This document shows positions 23,690 through 36,558 of a stretch of 64,000 nucleotides of DNA, one piece after another. The notes under the pieces were generated by a model. That model saw only the letters and a program-made list of their open reading frames with translations, made no database searches and had not been told where the DNA came from. The translations under genes were made by a program, and so were the position numbers. Location of the stretch: NCBI GenBank assembly GCA_021014325.1, contig CM037459.1, positions 15,402,501-15,466,500 on the forward strand, in the 5' to 3' direction. This DNA is from Plazaster borealis (taxonomy: Eukaryota > Echinodermata > Asteroidea > Forcipulatida > Labidiasteridae). Every line of letters starts with the position of its first letter. Position 1 is the first letter of the stretch.

Positions 23690-24545
23690 CTGATGTTTAA
23701 TATAAATGCAAATACATGTTTAACATAAGTAAACCTCAACAATTTTGAATAACAGAAAATACAATAGCAGGCCTTACTTTGATGCCCGTCTCCAAGTCTG
23801 TGCTTTTGGGTCCCTCAAACTTTTTGACAGCAGAATTTCTCATTTCACTCATAATATTAATCAAACGCTTTTCACAGTTACTGGGCCATCTTCCCACAAA
23901 CACAAACAAGTCACACGAATGGGGCCCACTTTCATGGCCATGCTTTCCACTAAATTATGTGCTTATAGCACCCTATGAAATGTTCATGTCAACAGTTCTT
24001 CTGCTTTCACCCTTTGGTAAATTTAACTGTACCCATGGATAAATCCTTCCTTCCTCCATGGATAAAGGTACCTCACCATGTGCATCTACATGTACTTGAG
24101 GCTTTAACAACCCCCTCCCCGCTATGAATATTACTTTTTTACTATGAGTATGGTGGTAATTAAATTAGAGATACACGTATCAGATAGAGATACGGGATTA
24201 AAGTTTGCAAAAAAAGCTACCTCTTCCTAGTTAAGATAATTGTAACCCTTGATCAAAGTTGCAGGTTTACCTTAAAGCATAGGTTAAAATTTTGCCAAAT
24301 TGTTGACATGTCTTTCTTCATCAAACGAATGATCTTTACTATTTATTTGGCAATAGAAACCTATTATAAATAATCCAAAAATTTCAATAAATTCAGTTAT
24401 ACCCCCCCCCCAGCCTGCCCAAATACATGCAACAAACATGTAACCCCCGATCTTACAGACAATTATGGACTGAAAGGGTTATGACGTACCATTGGTTAAA
24501 ATTGTGCAATTATTTTAAACTTTTGTGGTTAATTTAAATGTACCC
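23690..24545. other. URAD intron, left part
   Basis: AT-rich sequence without coding-like frames; a C-homopolymer occurs at about 24401. Confidence 0.5.
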
Positions 24546-24692
24546 AATAGACCCTATGCATATGACGTCACTCTCAAGCAGCGCCCTCACTGAGGCAAAA
24601 CGAGGCAGATCATTGGACGACAGCTGCGCTTGGTGCGTTAAAACGTGCGCGTGACCTCAGCGTACCAGCAGCGTTATGCAAGGGGTCTATTG
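24546..24692. mobile_element. MITE bounded by CAATAGACCC / GGGTCTATTG
   Basis: Short element with ends CAATAGACCCTATGCATATG and the inverse GCAAGGGGTCTATTG. The interior GGCAGATCATTGGACGA and GTGACCTCAGCGTA recur in the 59.08-59.37 kb element. Confidence 0.7.
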
Positions 24693-25097
24693 TGCACGAT
24701 AATAATCACACAGTGGTCTTTAATATTGAACTCGAAGCCCAATTTATCACATTTAAAATGAGTTGTTTTAATAGAGAGAACAGTTTGTGTAGTCAAGTGA
24801 CTCAAGTCTCATACTATCACAGGTTTCCTATTACTGCTCATCGGAAGTTTTACTTGTTGCCATTAAGCCATCGATCGACGACTCTCATAGTATAACCAAT
24901 ATTTAACCTTCTGGTGATCTGGTAAAAAAATAACTTATCTGAAAATATGTACAGGAGATTTATTAAATATAAAAGTTTTTGGTACTACCGGTATGTTTAA
25001 GAGTCAAGAGTAGCCTATGAGCCAAGAAGGTTTCACTCCCCATCTTTGACTTCATGTCACTGGGACGGAGGAGTCCACCATGGGCTAAATCTTATCA

Positions 25098-25436
25098 TTT
25101 TAAAGGGACACGTTGCCTTGGATCGGGCGAGTTGGTCTATAAAAAGCATTTGTAACCGTTTGTTATAAAATTCATACAGTTAGAAAGATGTTTTAAAAGT
25201 AGAATACAATGATCCACACAAATATGTCTCGAAATTGCGTGGTTTTCCTTTTACATCTTGAACAAACACGGTCGGCCATTTGTGGAGTCAACATTTTGAC
25301 TCCACAAAATGGCCGACCGTGTTTGTTCGCAAAGTAAAAGGAAAATCACGCAATTTCGAGGCATTTTATAACAAACGGTTTCAAACGCTTTTTTTTAGAC
25401 CAACTCGTCCGATCCAGGGCAACGTGTCCCTTAAAA
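25098..25436. mobile_element. Hairpin MITE with TTTAAAGGGACACGTTGCC ends
   Basis: The left end TTTAAAGGGACACGTTGCCT is matched inversely by GGCAACGTGTCCCTTAAA. The whole element is one long imperfect inverted repeat, tightest around 25262-25325 (AACAAACACGGTCGGCCAT / ATGGCCGACCGTGTTTGTT). No coding capacity. Confidence 0.85.
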
Positions 25437-26464
25437 TTTGGACGCCACCCAATAATTCATGGTTTTTAGGTGATCAATGATCATATGTTTTGTCGTCATC
25501 AATTTGTTTTCACAAGTAAAAAGGGATCGTGACACATGTATTTCAAAATGAGACAAAACAACTAGTTTTGACAAAAGTGGTCAATGAAAATTTGTGAAAA
25601 TTTACCTCGGTATAGAGAAGGTAGATTTGAATCACAAATATTTAGCCTAAGTTTAAAAAAACATTATGCAACTTTTTTTCTAAAGTATATCGGCAGAAAA
25701 TTCTTAGTTACCGATGGCCTGGTTGTAAATTGCCAGTAGGCAAGTATTAAGTAATGGCGACGAAAAATAAAACATTTCCGACACCGCGAGGACGGTAGAG
25801 ATGCCGCAATAATTAGCCCAGCAGGTTGGACTCCTCCTTTGCATACAACGCGACGGAGTCCAGGATATAACAACAGGTCCCGTACCATTGAAAACAAATT
25901 AGTAACAAACTATTTTCATATTTATTCCTGATGGAGGAAGCTGAAGCTTCGTTCAAATATTCATTGTGTTCGGAATTACATGCCTGCTGGGTTCAGAATT
26001 GTAAATTTTATCCTTGGATGACATTATTTTTCGAAAATAAAATGGACATTGAAGTCTCTGTTGTAACTTTCTGTACTGATTCGGTATGTGAAAACTTACA
26101 AAGCAAGTTCGTCACACCATCTCTATGGTCACACTCGTTCTAGTCTTGGTGCAAGACCTTCTCAAGTTGATTTGTCATAATTTTCCCCACAAGAGGGCGC
26201 TATCATCCACGAACCGCTCAGATTATCAGGAATAATATGTGACAACTCGTTCGTGTGTGAAGGTCGTACAGTTGGTTGACGCGGAAGTCGATCGGAGTTA
26301 TGCATTTTGCGCATGTGCACACAGGCTCGCACGTCAATCGGCACATCATGTTTAAATTAAAACGGAAACGTGGATCTGCGAGTTATTTTCTGGAATATAA
26401 ATGTCAGTCATTGATGTTTTCTGTGGACCTACCAAACCAATCCCCAGCCGCGTCACATACTCCG

Positions 26465-26540
26465 TTCAGACCGAGTTGACTTGGGACCGAGTTGACCTAA
26501 GACCGAGATGACTTGGGACCGAGTTGACTTCGGACCGAGC
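26465..26540. repeat. 18-bp tandem repeat
   Basis: About four copies of GACCGAGTTGACTTGGGA with minor changes lie just left of the 3' end of the minus-strand LINE. Confidence 0.75.
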
Positions 26541-26829
26541 AGGGGTCCGGTACCCGGCGTGCAACAGACACTGCTGGCGTCTTACCAGGGCTACTATTAT
26601 TATTATTATTGGTTTAATAAAAATCAAACTTTGCAGCCAAAAGGCTGAATTGTGTTTAAGTTACAATATAAAAATACAATCAAACATCAAAGAGTAAAAA
26701 CCAGCAAATATACAACAAGAGATTAAAAAAAATAGAGAAGATTTGAATATAAAATTTAAAAACTGTAAAAAGATATGCAATAACAATATTTTTACACAAT
26801 GACAACAAATTGTCTACAGGTCAGTAAAA

Positions 26830-27574
26830 TTATTGGTGATTGAGCAGCTCAACTAGGGTGGGGATGCAACTGTTTCTGAAACGGTTAGTCCTACATTTAA
26901 CTGAGCAAAGTTTATCGGAATTTCTCAGGTTGTTGTTTCTAGGTGGGGGAAGCCATTGTTTATATCTGTCAGAGGTGAGGAGTGAATTACCAAAACTAAC
27001 GAAGAGCTGCTCAAGTCTCGCATCCATGGCAGGGAGGCCAAGCTGGGAATAAATTTCAGCAAAAGACTTAGTTTTACAGTAATCATATGTCAAGATAATT
27101 CGTAGGGCCTTGCGCTGCAACTTTTCTAGGCATCCAAGCTGAGACTTATTGAGGCTTGAATACCAGACGGGGCAAGCATATTCAATAGTTGGTCTGACAT
27201 ACATGATATAAACACTCAATAAATCATCAATAGACGTGCAGCACCGTTTTAATTGGCGCAGAAGGTACAATTTACAATTGAAGGCTTTGCACATAGAATT
27301 TATCTGGGTATCCCATTTAAGGTTACTTTGAAGATGGACCCCAAGAATTTTCATACAAGTTGTGTTAGTGATGGCTGAATTACCAATATGAAAACTAGGT
27401 GCTACAGCTGGGGTGCGCTGGAAACAAATATTCAAAGCTTGAAACTTGGGAGGGTTGATTTTCATGTTGTTAGTGTCAGCCCACTGTTGGAGACAGTCTA
27501 ATTCCTTTTGCAAACCAATAGCAATCTCAGAGTTTTTAAAAGACTGGCTAAGGGTCATATCATCAACATACTTA
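26830..27574 (-). pseudogene. LINE ORF2 C-terminal part with YVDD box
   Basis: The frame begins with KYVDDMTLSQSF (the catalytic YxDD box) and continues through the thumb and C-terminal domain (KILGVHLQSNLKWDTQI, RPTIEYACPVW, LEKLQRKALRIILTYDY) to the stop. It is cut from the upstream palm by a frameshift at about 27.6 kb. Confidence 0.85.
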
Positions 27575-28595
27575 GTGAGTAACCTCTTGATGATCAGTGA
27601 CAAAGTCATTAAACATGACCAAAAAGGCAATCGGTCCAATTTTGGTACCTTGTGGGACCCCAGCTTTGATGGTTTCCCAGTTTGAAAGTGTCCCATTATA
27701 CCGCACTGCCTGTGAACGAGGAGATAAAAAGCTACAAATCCATGGCACAATAGAGGTTCTCACACCTAAATGAAGGAATTTTTCAATTAAAATCTGATGG
27801 TCAATACGATCAAAGGCTTTACTAAAATCAGTAGTGATCAAGGCAGCAGAATGCTTAGGAACATCAACGGCCTTTTGAATGTCATCCAAAAGTTTGACCA
27901 AATAATGTGTAGTTGAAGAACCTTTCAGTGACCCAAATTGATGTTTATCAATAAGCACTCTGATGTCTTCGAGTATCCAATCAAGGTATGGGAACGATGT
28001 AAGACATTTTCCAGATGTCAGGAACAATTCCCTCACGCAATGAACAGTTGAAAATATTTGTTAATGGAAAACAAAGTTCATAAGCAAAGTCTTTGATGAG
28101 ACGGGGTGGAAAGCAGTCAGGTCCCCCACTCTTGCCAATTTTGATTTTATTCAGTTTCTTGTAGACTTCTTCAGGGGTGATGGTAGGAGGTGGTGAATCT
28201 GAAGGCAAGTATGCAGGTAAACGAGCATGATCCAGAGCCGGAATGTCTTTTGTAGCAACGATAGAGGTCTTATTGATCTCATTGGCTATGTCCAATGGGG
28301 AGGAACCAGGTAGAATCAAGTTTTTGCGTGAATTGAGGCCACTCATTTTCTGGATTACACGGTGCCATTGTCTTGGGTTGGTGGACTTAAGTCTAGCCAC
28401 ACTGCAGTTATAAAAAGCAATTTTGGCTTGTTTAATGAGTCTAACCACCTTGTTGCGTAGTAACCTCCACAGGGAAAGTTTGCCGCTATTAAAGGCTTTC
28501 TGTCGTTTAACTATGAGCGACTTGAGTTCAGGTGTTATCCACGGCTTGTCATTACAATGGACTGAGACATTCTTCGTTGGGAGAAACTGATCCAA
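27572..28595 (-). pseudogene. LINE ORF2 reverse transcriptase palm and linker
   Basis: Two overlapping frames (28595-27981 and 28036-27572) encode the linker with GKSGGPDCFPPRLIKD and the palm with ALITTDFSKAFDRIDHQ and AGVPQGTKIGPIAFLVMFND. A frameshift at about 28.0 kb separates them. Confidence 0.85.
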
Positions 28596-29040
28596 GGCAC
28601 TTTGAATAGTTTGATAAAAAAAACGTCAGTTTTAGTAGATGTAGATGATGCCGATTGGACATTATTCCAATTGCATTCGGTGATCCATTGTCCGAAGTTC
28701 CTTTTGTCAGATTCTCTAATTGGACGAACAATCTTCTGATGAAAGGAGTTTTGTTTCTTGTCTGCTTCCAACGGAATCCAGAGAACCGAGTTGTGGTCAC
28801 TTAGACCAATAGGTGAAGTTATTTGCGGAATACGGTAGTGGTGTTGCATGTTCGTTAGGATTTTGTCCAAAATGGCTTGACCTCGGGTTGGTGTGTTAGA
28901 CAGTCTGAATAAGACCAGTTAAACGACACACTTGTTCTGTATTTAGTTGATTGAAATCCCCAAGGATTACAACACCCGATGATGGATATCTGGCCTGTAG
29001 GGAGCCCAGTGAGGTAGAAAGATGATCAATCAGCAGAGCA

Positions 29041-29637
29041 TCATGTGGTGAAGATGGCGGATGATACACGACACATAATTATTAGTAGTCCACTCACTGA
29101 TCTGGGTAGGCGGGCTGGGCGGGCCCAGACCCACAAAGCCTCAAGTTCCTCGGGAACATCTACATGTATGTCTGTGAGGTTTCTAAACTGAATACAGTCA
29201 TGCAGGTAAAGGGCGACACCTCCCCCTCGTTTGGTCCTCCGGGGCTTACTGACTAAGGTGTAGCCTGGAACATCAAAATAACATGGGTTGACACTTGGTG
29301 GAAACCATGTCTCAGTGATAGCAGCGATCTCGGTATGATTGGAATTAAGAATCATTTGGAGTTCATCAATGCGTTGAACAAGGAATCTTGCATTGATCAG
29401 AATAAAACTTGGTGTTTTTATTGGCTGCACTTGTTGTCGATTATCTTGCGCTAGTTGGATTAAATTAGACGGGCCAGAACCGTAAGATCGCCCATCGTCA
29501 CAGCCTTTCATGAGTAGTCGACGTTTGTTATCAATAATAACGTTTATTCCACGGGGTCGACGAGTACCGCGACTACCCGCTCTCGTCCCCCGTTTAGTTC
29601 TTCTTCTCTTAAATTTACAAACGTTGAGAGACTCCAA
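29041..29637 (-). pseudogene. LINE ORF2 endonuclease N-terminal part
   Basis: The frame shows a basic leader and then NARFLVQRIDELQMIL, IAAITETWFPPSVNP and RRTKRGGGVALYLHD, the usual N-terminal half of a CR1-type apurinic endonuclease (with the E-T-W catalytic Glu). Downstream frames are shifted. Confidence 0.75.
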
Positions 29638-29940
29638 TGTACACGATAATTCATGAGGTAATTCAGTTGGTAGTGTTTACCTGTGTCCGGCCTGAGTTTG
29701 TGGAGTTCAGAACGTGAATATTGATGACGGTCACGGTGATTCTGTGACGCTTCATTGCAGTGGCCATATTGGACTGGTATGCGGTGATGGTCACTTGTTG
29801 CATCGTATTGATGGGTACCAGCTACACTGTTCAATATGCCTAACGCAAGTACAATGTTGTATCCTCCCGTGTCCGGTTTTCGATGTACTATGCCTTTTTC
29901 TTTGAATTGAAAAAAAATAATGATGCCATATATCAACTGA

Positions 29941-31266
29941 TGCCCTAATTACCTTCCTTTGTTTATAAGAAGAATGTAAAAATATATTAAAACTTGATAG
30001 ACATTGAAACTTTCACACCACGCACCGATCTTCGATGACTTCAATAGCGTCCCAGTGTTTTGAGTTTGACCTGTTTTCGAGGCAAACAAGAAAGTATGGT
30101 GTCCTGGTGAAGCCATACGCAGAAGAAACATCTGCAGTGACTTCAAGTGTTCTGTGAGACGTTTTGTATGACTCTATAGCCAGCAGTTGTCTTCATTTTA
30201 CTCAAAATATTTTTTATTTAATTTTAAAAATTACGATGGTAATTTGCAAAAACTAAAAATAAAAAAAATAATAAAACAAAGTGTCAATAAGTCTTGGCTT
30301 TCAAATCTGATTTTTAAAAAAGTTTTGAAGCTTTTTATGTTTCTTAACATTTATAATAAAGCATATCAATAAACAGTGATATTTGAATCACCAAGCCAAT
30401 GTTTAAATTTTAATGTTATTAATAATAAATGATATGAGGGTTTAAAATAAATTTCTCCAGACTATTAGAAAATGATATAAGGCACATGGCTTCTTTAAGC
30501 CTCTGTATTTTTTCCCCAGAATGCTCAGCAGAATTTTAAGTCACATGATTTTATCATCGTGAATTGTGAATTGAAAAATTGTTCGATGAAACTTTTTCGG
30601 CGGGCAAATTTTTTTTTATGGCCCCGACAGTATGACATATTTTTGTACCTTGTAGAAATGCCTAAAATACCACAAATTTTTGTAATACAAGTGCAACTTG
30701 CCAGTGGAGCCTCACATAATTCTAAGTTTTGGTCAAAGGAGAGGAGACTCTTTGCTTGGCAAGTCAAACCACAAAAATTGTATCTAGGGACTGTTTACAT
30801 CGCGCGCAGAGAGGTAAAAGATTTGCATCGATTTCAGGGACGCCCTGAAAACAGGACCTCCTACGGATACGTCAATACCGTGGAGGTCCATTTCGTTGAC
30901 TCGTACACAACGTGAATACCGTGGAGGTCCATTTCGTTGACTCAAGATTAGAAAATTGATTCTAAAAGTCAGTATTCCTTCTAGAATTCACCCAGCGGCA
31001 CACTTATAAACACTGACGATAATACTTGATGATGGGATGCAAAACAACGTGGAACAAGAACAGGAACGGACATTAAAAGAAGGAAATGTCGGAGCAAGGG
31101 CCGCTGCGTGTCATCGCGCCGGTCCACGCGGTAATATGAGAGCATACAGTAGAAATCTGAGAGGAGAACATGACCAAGACTAGACTGAGCTATACGATAA
31201 AGACACAACAATTTATAATAGTGATACTGAGTGATAGAATTAATATACCACAACCGTTGACCTCAC
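29941..31266. other. URAD intron, right part
   Basis: AT-rich with no convincing exon. A 34-bp segment (AATACCGTGGAGGTCCATTT and the next bases) is directly repeated at about 30870-30905 and 30912-30945. Confidence 0.5.
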
Positions 31267-31435
31267 CATTTTGGGGCAGAGTGTCCATGAACTCACAAAC
31301 GGCTTCATGTAGTGCTGTTATATCGGCAAATGGTCGCTGCCCCCATATTGCACCTGCTACAATCCGTCCATGCTCAACAACATTACCAAACTGCTGGATA
31401 AATGGTTCCCAAGAAAGAGTGTTGATTTCGTCCAT
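31267..31435 (-). CDS. URAD: OHCU decarboxylase, exon 1
   Basis: The exon reads MDEINTLSWEPFIQQFGNVV followed by EHGRIVAGAIW and RPFADITALH, the typical URAD N-terminal half (F-G-N-V-V-E-H and A-x-W-x-x-R-P-F). It ends in phase 1 at AATG|GTGAGG, matching exon 2 at 23689 exactly. The intron would be 7.6 kb and contains a CR1-type LINE. I prefer the ATG at 31435 because it aligns with family starts; the frame stays open upstream to another ATG at 31585, so a 50-residue longer N-terminus is possible. No alternative exon 1 was seen nearer to exon 2. Confidence 0.85.
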
Positions 31436-31585
31436 CACTCTCAGTCTCAGGTGGCAGTTTTGTTTAATATTGAAACGATACTTTGTCTGACAAACCACGG
31501 GATGGGACTGGTTCCAACTTGAGTAAAACACCGTTTCCGAATTGACGGCTGCGAACGGAAACCAGTCATAACAATGCGCCCACAA

Positions 31586-32298
31586 CCAAGTCGCCCCATC
31601 ACATACAAACTCGTCCCTCGTGTGAGCGACCTAAAACCATTTCAAGGATTTTTGAAACTTATCTTATTCGGGGGGGGGGGGGGAATGCTTCGTTTAAAAA
31701 ATACATTCTGTATGTTGGCGGAACAATAATACATTACAAAGTTTGTGACTCTAATATTTCTGTCCCCCGTGCTCTAATACACGAAGCGGTGTGTGTGTCA
31801 CAATTCAGTAACATTTATTTCAATGCTGTCAGTGACTGTCACTACAACACAATAACGCACATATGTCGAAATTACAAAATCAATATAGTTTGGGGTATGA
31901 TATATTAGGTACACAATGGTTCAATAATAAGCAGCAATTTAAAGACAACATTTAGGTATAAGGTTCAATGACTTTTCCAAGACAAATTTTCACCAAGGAA
32001 TTTAGTACTTCACTACTTGTTACTCTTTGTAGGTCAGTTCCATTTAAGAATACAGGTACAGATTGGATATAATTACTTACGTTGTCTTACAATAAACATA
32101 TAAAGCTGGAAATAAGGTCAAGTGTAAAAATAAAAATAAATTCAGCCTCCTTAGACCCACGCTCGTCAAAACAAGGAGCGTTTTTTGTTATTGCGCCCTC
32201 TGCCATTCGTCATATGAAAGGCGGTTTTCGTTATTTTGTTATTGCTGTTCTGGATAAAAAACAACACCCTCTGCCTGCGCTGCGTGGACGTCGTAACA
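31586..32298. other. Upstream flank of the URAD gene, nothing recognised
   Basis: Contains a G-homopolymer at about 31671 and AT-rich sequence. It should include the promoter if the ATG at 31435 or 31585 is used, but no clear promoter motif was seen. Confidence 0.35.
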
Positions 32299-32662
32299 TT
32301 AAAGGCATCGCACACGTTTGGTAATATTACTCAAAATATATATTAGCATAAAAACTGACTTGGTAACGAGCAACAGAGAGCTGTTGGTTGTATAAAACAT
32401 AGTGAGAAACGACTCCCTCTGAAGTAGTTTTTGAGAAAGAGGTAATTTCTCACTAAAATAATAAAAAATTCTTGCAAGACGTTTTTATTCCTATCTGAAA
32501 GCACACAAATTTGTACAAGGCCGGTGTTTTTTCTTTCATCATTTTCTTGCAACTTCGATGACCAATTGAGCCCAAATTTTCACAGGCTTGTTATTTTATG
32601 CATATGGGATATGAGAACACTGGTCTTTGACAATTACCACAAACGTGTACGATGCCTTTAAA
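32299..32662. mobile_element. MITE, family TTAAAGGCAYYGNACACGTTTGGTAA
   Basis: The ends are TTAAAGGCATCGCACACGTT and the inverse AACGTGTACGATGCCTTTAA. It is about 85% alike, in opposite orientation, to the copy at 38250-38614. Confidence 0.8.
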
Positions 32663-34870
32663 CTATACATTAATAATATTTAAAAATGTGCCATGGGATT
32701 GTTGACATCCAATTGTGGTATTTTTTGTAACCTAGACGCAAAAAATATTGGTCTAATTAGTTCCAGTGTTGTTTGTCTTTGAATTGGTCTCGGTCTGCCC
32801 CCACTCTCCGATTTCGTTCTAAAACATGCCTGGTTTGTCCTGACAAATCATGTTTAAAAAGTATTCATTGTAGGCTATAAAGGTTTTTATTGGGTTGAGG
32901 TGCTAAATAAACAAACATTTAAAAGTTACATATAGGCCTAATTCCTTTGTCACCCCATTAGCCAATTTTGGTTTGTTTCCCATGTTGGTCGCCATCATAG
33001 ACTGTAGTAGTAGTTGACTTCAGGCTCTGTACGTGTTCCACAATAATTGTGAATTAATAAGGAAAACACGACCTTGACTCACTCGTATCAAAATGTATGA
33101 GTGCAGACCCGACTGTGCCATCGAAGATCATCATTATTTTTGGACATTTGAGTCTTGTACATGACATTTTTAAAAAGATTTAGTTCTCATAAACAATTGC
33201 TGTTAACCCAACTGTTTCAACTGAGCAGTATGCACTTCTTTGCTTTGCATCTGAACTACTTTGTCCATGTCCAAATGTTTAAAACGAGCGACCATATTAT
33301 CACCAATTCCCCGAAAAGACACTTCTGGCAATGAAATAATCTACTGTGGCGGGACTAGCCCCAATCCGTGGTTACAATTTAAACCCTCTGCGGACCCGCT
33401 ATCCAGCGGCCGGGAACGTAGGCCCGTTTGGATGGAGGTATACCGCCCTATTTATACGCGTAGCCGCATTCATCCACGCCTCTAAACCTCTGTGATGAGA
33501 AGGACAAACAATATATCACACAACAGACAATGATCTTTATAGTTGCCAATTAGTGTGACGAACTCGCTACCCGTATTGGACCCATTGTTGATTGATAGCC
33601 TCTTTGAATAAGTTCCTGGTAATGAGTTGCCTATACTTATATAGCCTCACACTATGCGCTACTGGTAGGCCTACTGTAAGGCAGTGCTGGGCGGCGCGGT
33701 TAGGCCTGGCTGAGGGTTAGCCCCAGGGTATCCGTAATGCCGTACGCCTCTGGCGTCCTTGCGCGGATCCCTCCTCCTCGGACCCCTCCTCTACTGGCCA
33801 GAGTAGGCTACTCCCTGAGTATCCTTTCTCTATAGAGGCGGCAGGAGGTATATGTGGGCGCGCAACGGCCTAGCTGTACGTCGCTACGCCTCCAGCAGCC
33901 TCCTCGTCGGACCCTGCGACCTGACCCCAGCCCAACTCCACCGACCGTCCAGCACGCAGTCAGCCCGCGCTCGTGCCTACATAATAGTAGCTCCTGTTCC
34001 AGTACTAGACTTCTGACTGCACCTGGACTGTGTTTACATCAAACGGAGCCTGGAGCCGGTGTGGACGGATATTCTGTCCCCCGGTGAATTTGTGTGTCCC
34101 ACCCCCCCCCCCCAAAAAAAAAAACCCGGACGCGCCCCCCCCCCCGCCCCGGCCAGGCACGAGCGTCCACCGACAGAACTACTTTAATAAACTTGCTTTA
34201 TTCCCCCGGCTTTGCTGGTTTATTAAAGAAGTATTATCTTTTTGTTACTTATTTTAGTCAATATTTTATTCATTTATGTAATATAATTTTTCTTTTGTGT
34301 ATAAGGGATTGAGTGTGTACCCAAACCGCGATTGCAAATGATTGCGCAATACCCCTTCCACCCAGACTTCCATACAGACTTTATTTCGACTCAAACATTA
34401 AAACAAAGGTTTAGAATACACAATAATTTATGTCGTAGAAATTTATAACACAGTACAATTCAGCACACTGCAATCAGTTAGAAAGGTCGACCTTGTTCAG
34501 GAGAGATTATGTATCCCAGGCCTATAATAAAGTATTTAGTTTCTACTGAGTGAACTTTCTCCTTGTCATCCACACCAGGATTTACACAGCTTTATATCCC
34601 ACTAACAATGCACAGAGCCCAGTAAGAGCTTGTGCTGACATCGTTACACTTCTGTTGAACCATGGTGCACAGTGTGCTGAAATGAACAGCATTCTACCCA
34701 CAGTTTCTCTTATTAAGAGATAATGCTTTAGACATTAGTTGTAAAACAATTTGGTTTACCAGAAATGAAAAACAAATAATATGAATACATGTAATCAAAT
34801 TAACGGAATATATAGAACAAGTTGTGTCTAGCTAACCTGACCACTTTCATCAACCTATCGTAAGCGGCGA
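32663..34870. other. Non-coding stretch with a GC-rich repeat-like block
   Basis: The block 33330-34200 is much more GC-rich than its surroundings and includes poly-C tracts and the dispersed segment GCCGGTGTGGACGGATATTC shared with 9.44 kb. It may be retroelement-derived. No intact gene is seen. Confidence 0.35.
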
Positions 34871-34929
34871 ATTGCAGAAGTAAATTGCCACACTGGGATG
34901 GTGAAATTGACGATAAAAAAAGAACTTGC

Positions 34930-35245
34930 GGTTACGCCAATTCGCCAAATTTAAAAAATGGAACTGCAGAATTGAATCATCAAAGTGCCGAAAGTAATTG
35001 TGAAATTGCCGAATGGAATGTCAAAATGCAAAACGAAAACGCAAAATTAAAAAATTCAATAACTGCCGAACAGATGGTGAAATTGCCGAACAGAGTGGTA
35101 ATATTCCCGAATTGGATGATGAAAGTGCCCGATTGAATGATGAACTTGCAAAACAGAATGATAAAATGGATAACGGAATGGTGAAATTGCCGAACGAAAT
35201 GGTGAATTTGCAGAATTGGATGATGAAATTGCCAAGCTAGGAATT
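34930..35245. repeat. Degenerate short-period repeat AATTGCCGAATGGA
   Basis: Words such as GAAATTGCCGAA, GAATTGGATGATG and GAATGGTGAAATTG recur every 12-18 bp. The plus-strand frames are rich in Asn, Glu and Lys and mimic a coiled coil; I take this as a by-product of the repeat rather than a gene. Confidence 0.5.
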
Positions 35246-36084
35246 ATAATTATGGCAAGGCTAAATGGCGTTCCTAAAAAGTGTCAACTATGGTTTCAAA
35301 TTCACTGTCACCTTGGATTCATCGATGCTATACAACTGTCAATCAATTGAAGCCCACCCCATGCTTTCTTCAAAAAGTTAATTTATTTGTTTTGATTGTC
35401 TTGTCCTGATAAAAAAATAAAATCTAAACTATTGACGTGTAAAAGTAAGGTCAATGCAAGGTTGAAAACAACACTTAATATGCACCAAAGTGTGGAGTTT
35501 GTCACATTTTACTTTAGTTACCCCTACATTTTGCACTGCTGTGATCTTTTGTCTAAAAGGTAGCATTGCATCAACATCATCATCTAGCAAAGATCAAAAT
35601 TCATAATATTCTATGTCACTATTTTCACCGACTGTGTCCGCCTTTCGTGAAAAAATCAGGGTGTAACACTCAATATAGAGAGCTAAAAACGAATACTGCC
35701 GAATCCAAAGTGACGATGTTCGGGATAAGATTACCCGCTCACAAAAGTTGTGCAAATGATAATATTTTGATGTAACATTTGCCTAGCCACCTAGTAAGAA
35801 CATAGGCTTAAAATACTCTTTTAAAACAATGATTGTTTATTTATTTCTCTCACAAAATGTAAAGGTAATTATTTATTTTTGTGATTTTACCCCAACGGCT
35901 GCACATAGGGTATTTATTTGGCAATTAAAATCTGTACGTTGAAAAAGTAATACAGGAAATTGAATCCAACAACCAGTTCATACACAATGGCAACAACATA
36001 GTCCATTCATTCACTGAAAGTACTCTTTCATGTACATGTACCGGTTGTAAATATTAAATAATAATTTCTCAAAGATAAGATACT

Positions 36085-36238
36085 CTAAAGGGGCCGTGTC
36101 GTCATGATCAAAGCAGGCCCTTGGCTGTACAAAGAACCGCGCGTGCATACTATCATACCTTTGGAGGGGATCCGGAGAGTTCAGTTTCTATGTACAGCTA
36201 CAGGCCTGCTTTGATGATGAAGACACGACCCCTTTAAA
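36085..36238. mobile_element. Short TIR element, AAAGGGGCCGTGTCGTCAT ends
   Basis: The left TAAAGGGGCCGTGTCGTCAT and GATCAAAGCAGGCC are mirrored by GGCCTGCTTTGATGATG and AAGACACGACCCCTTTA. Length is about 154 bp, with no coding capacity. Confidence 0.85.
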
Positions 36239-36558
36239 GGCCCTGTACACTATTGGTAAGATCGAAAAACACAAATGTTCACAGTAAGTAATGGTAGAAA
36301 GGGTTCCTTAAAATATTTATGCCTAAAATGCTATCGTTTCTGAGAAATTAGTAAAACAAAAGTTTTCATCACGCGTGATAAAAACTTGATGTTTGAAAAA
36401 ACAGAAAACACAAAAGGTCTCTTTTCACTATTTTCTCGTGACCTCGATGACCAATTGAGCTCAAACTTTCACAGGTTTGTTTGTTCATGCATATGTTGAA
36501 TCACACAAAATGTGGACACTGATTTTGAGCTGTTACCAAAAGAGTACAATACCTCTAT
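36234..36558. mobile_element. MITE, family CCTTGTACACTATYGGTAAG, second copy
   Basis: Abuts the 36085-36238 element. It matches 21581-21920 over most of its length, including GATCGAAAAACACAAATGTT and GCTATCGTTTCTGAGAAAT. Confidence 0.8.

Larger units (their letters stand above)
26596..29940 (-). mobile_element. CR1/L2-type LINE, nearly full length but frameshifted
   Basis: On the minus strand the order is an AP-type endonuclease (29041-29637, with IAAITETW and KRGGGVALYL), the end of the endonuclease domain (GLSDHNSVLW near 28795), and reverse transcriptase (TTDFSKAFDRIDHQIL, AGVPQGTKIGP, KYVDDMTL), followed by a C-terminal domain ending NSCIPTLVELLNHQ. Frames shift near 28.9-29.0, 28.57, 28.0 and 27.6 kb, so ORF2 is inactive. 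The 3' end carries an (ATT)n microsatellite at 26596, as in CR1/L2 elements. The 5' limit is uncertain. It sits inside the URAD intron in the same orientation as the host gene. Confidence 0.85.

Noticed and set aside
34885..35240. Coiled-coil-like plus-strand frames rich in Asn/Glu/Lys
   Set aside because: The sequence is a degenerate short-period repeat; the frames overlap in two registers and have no start or splice context.
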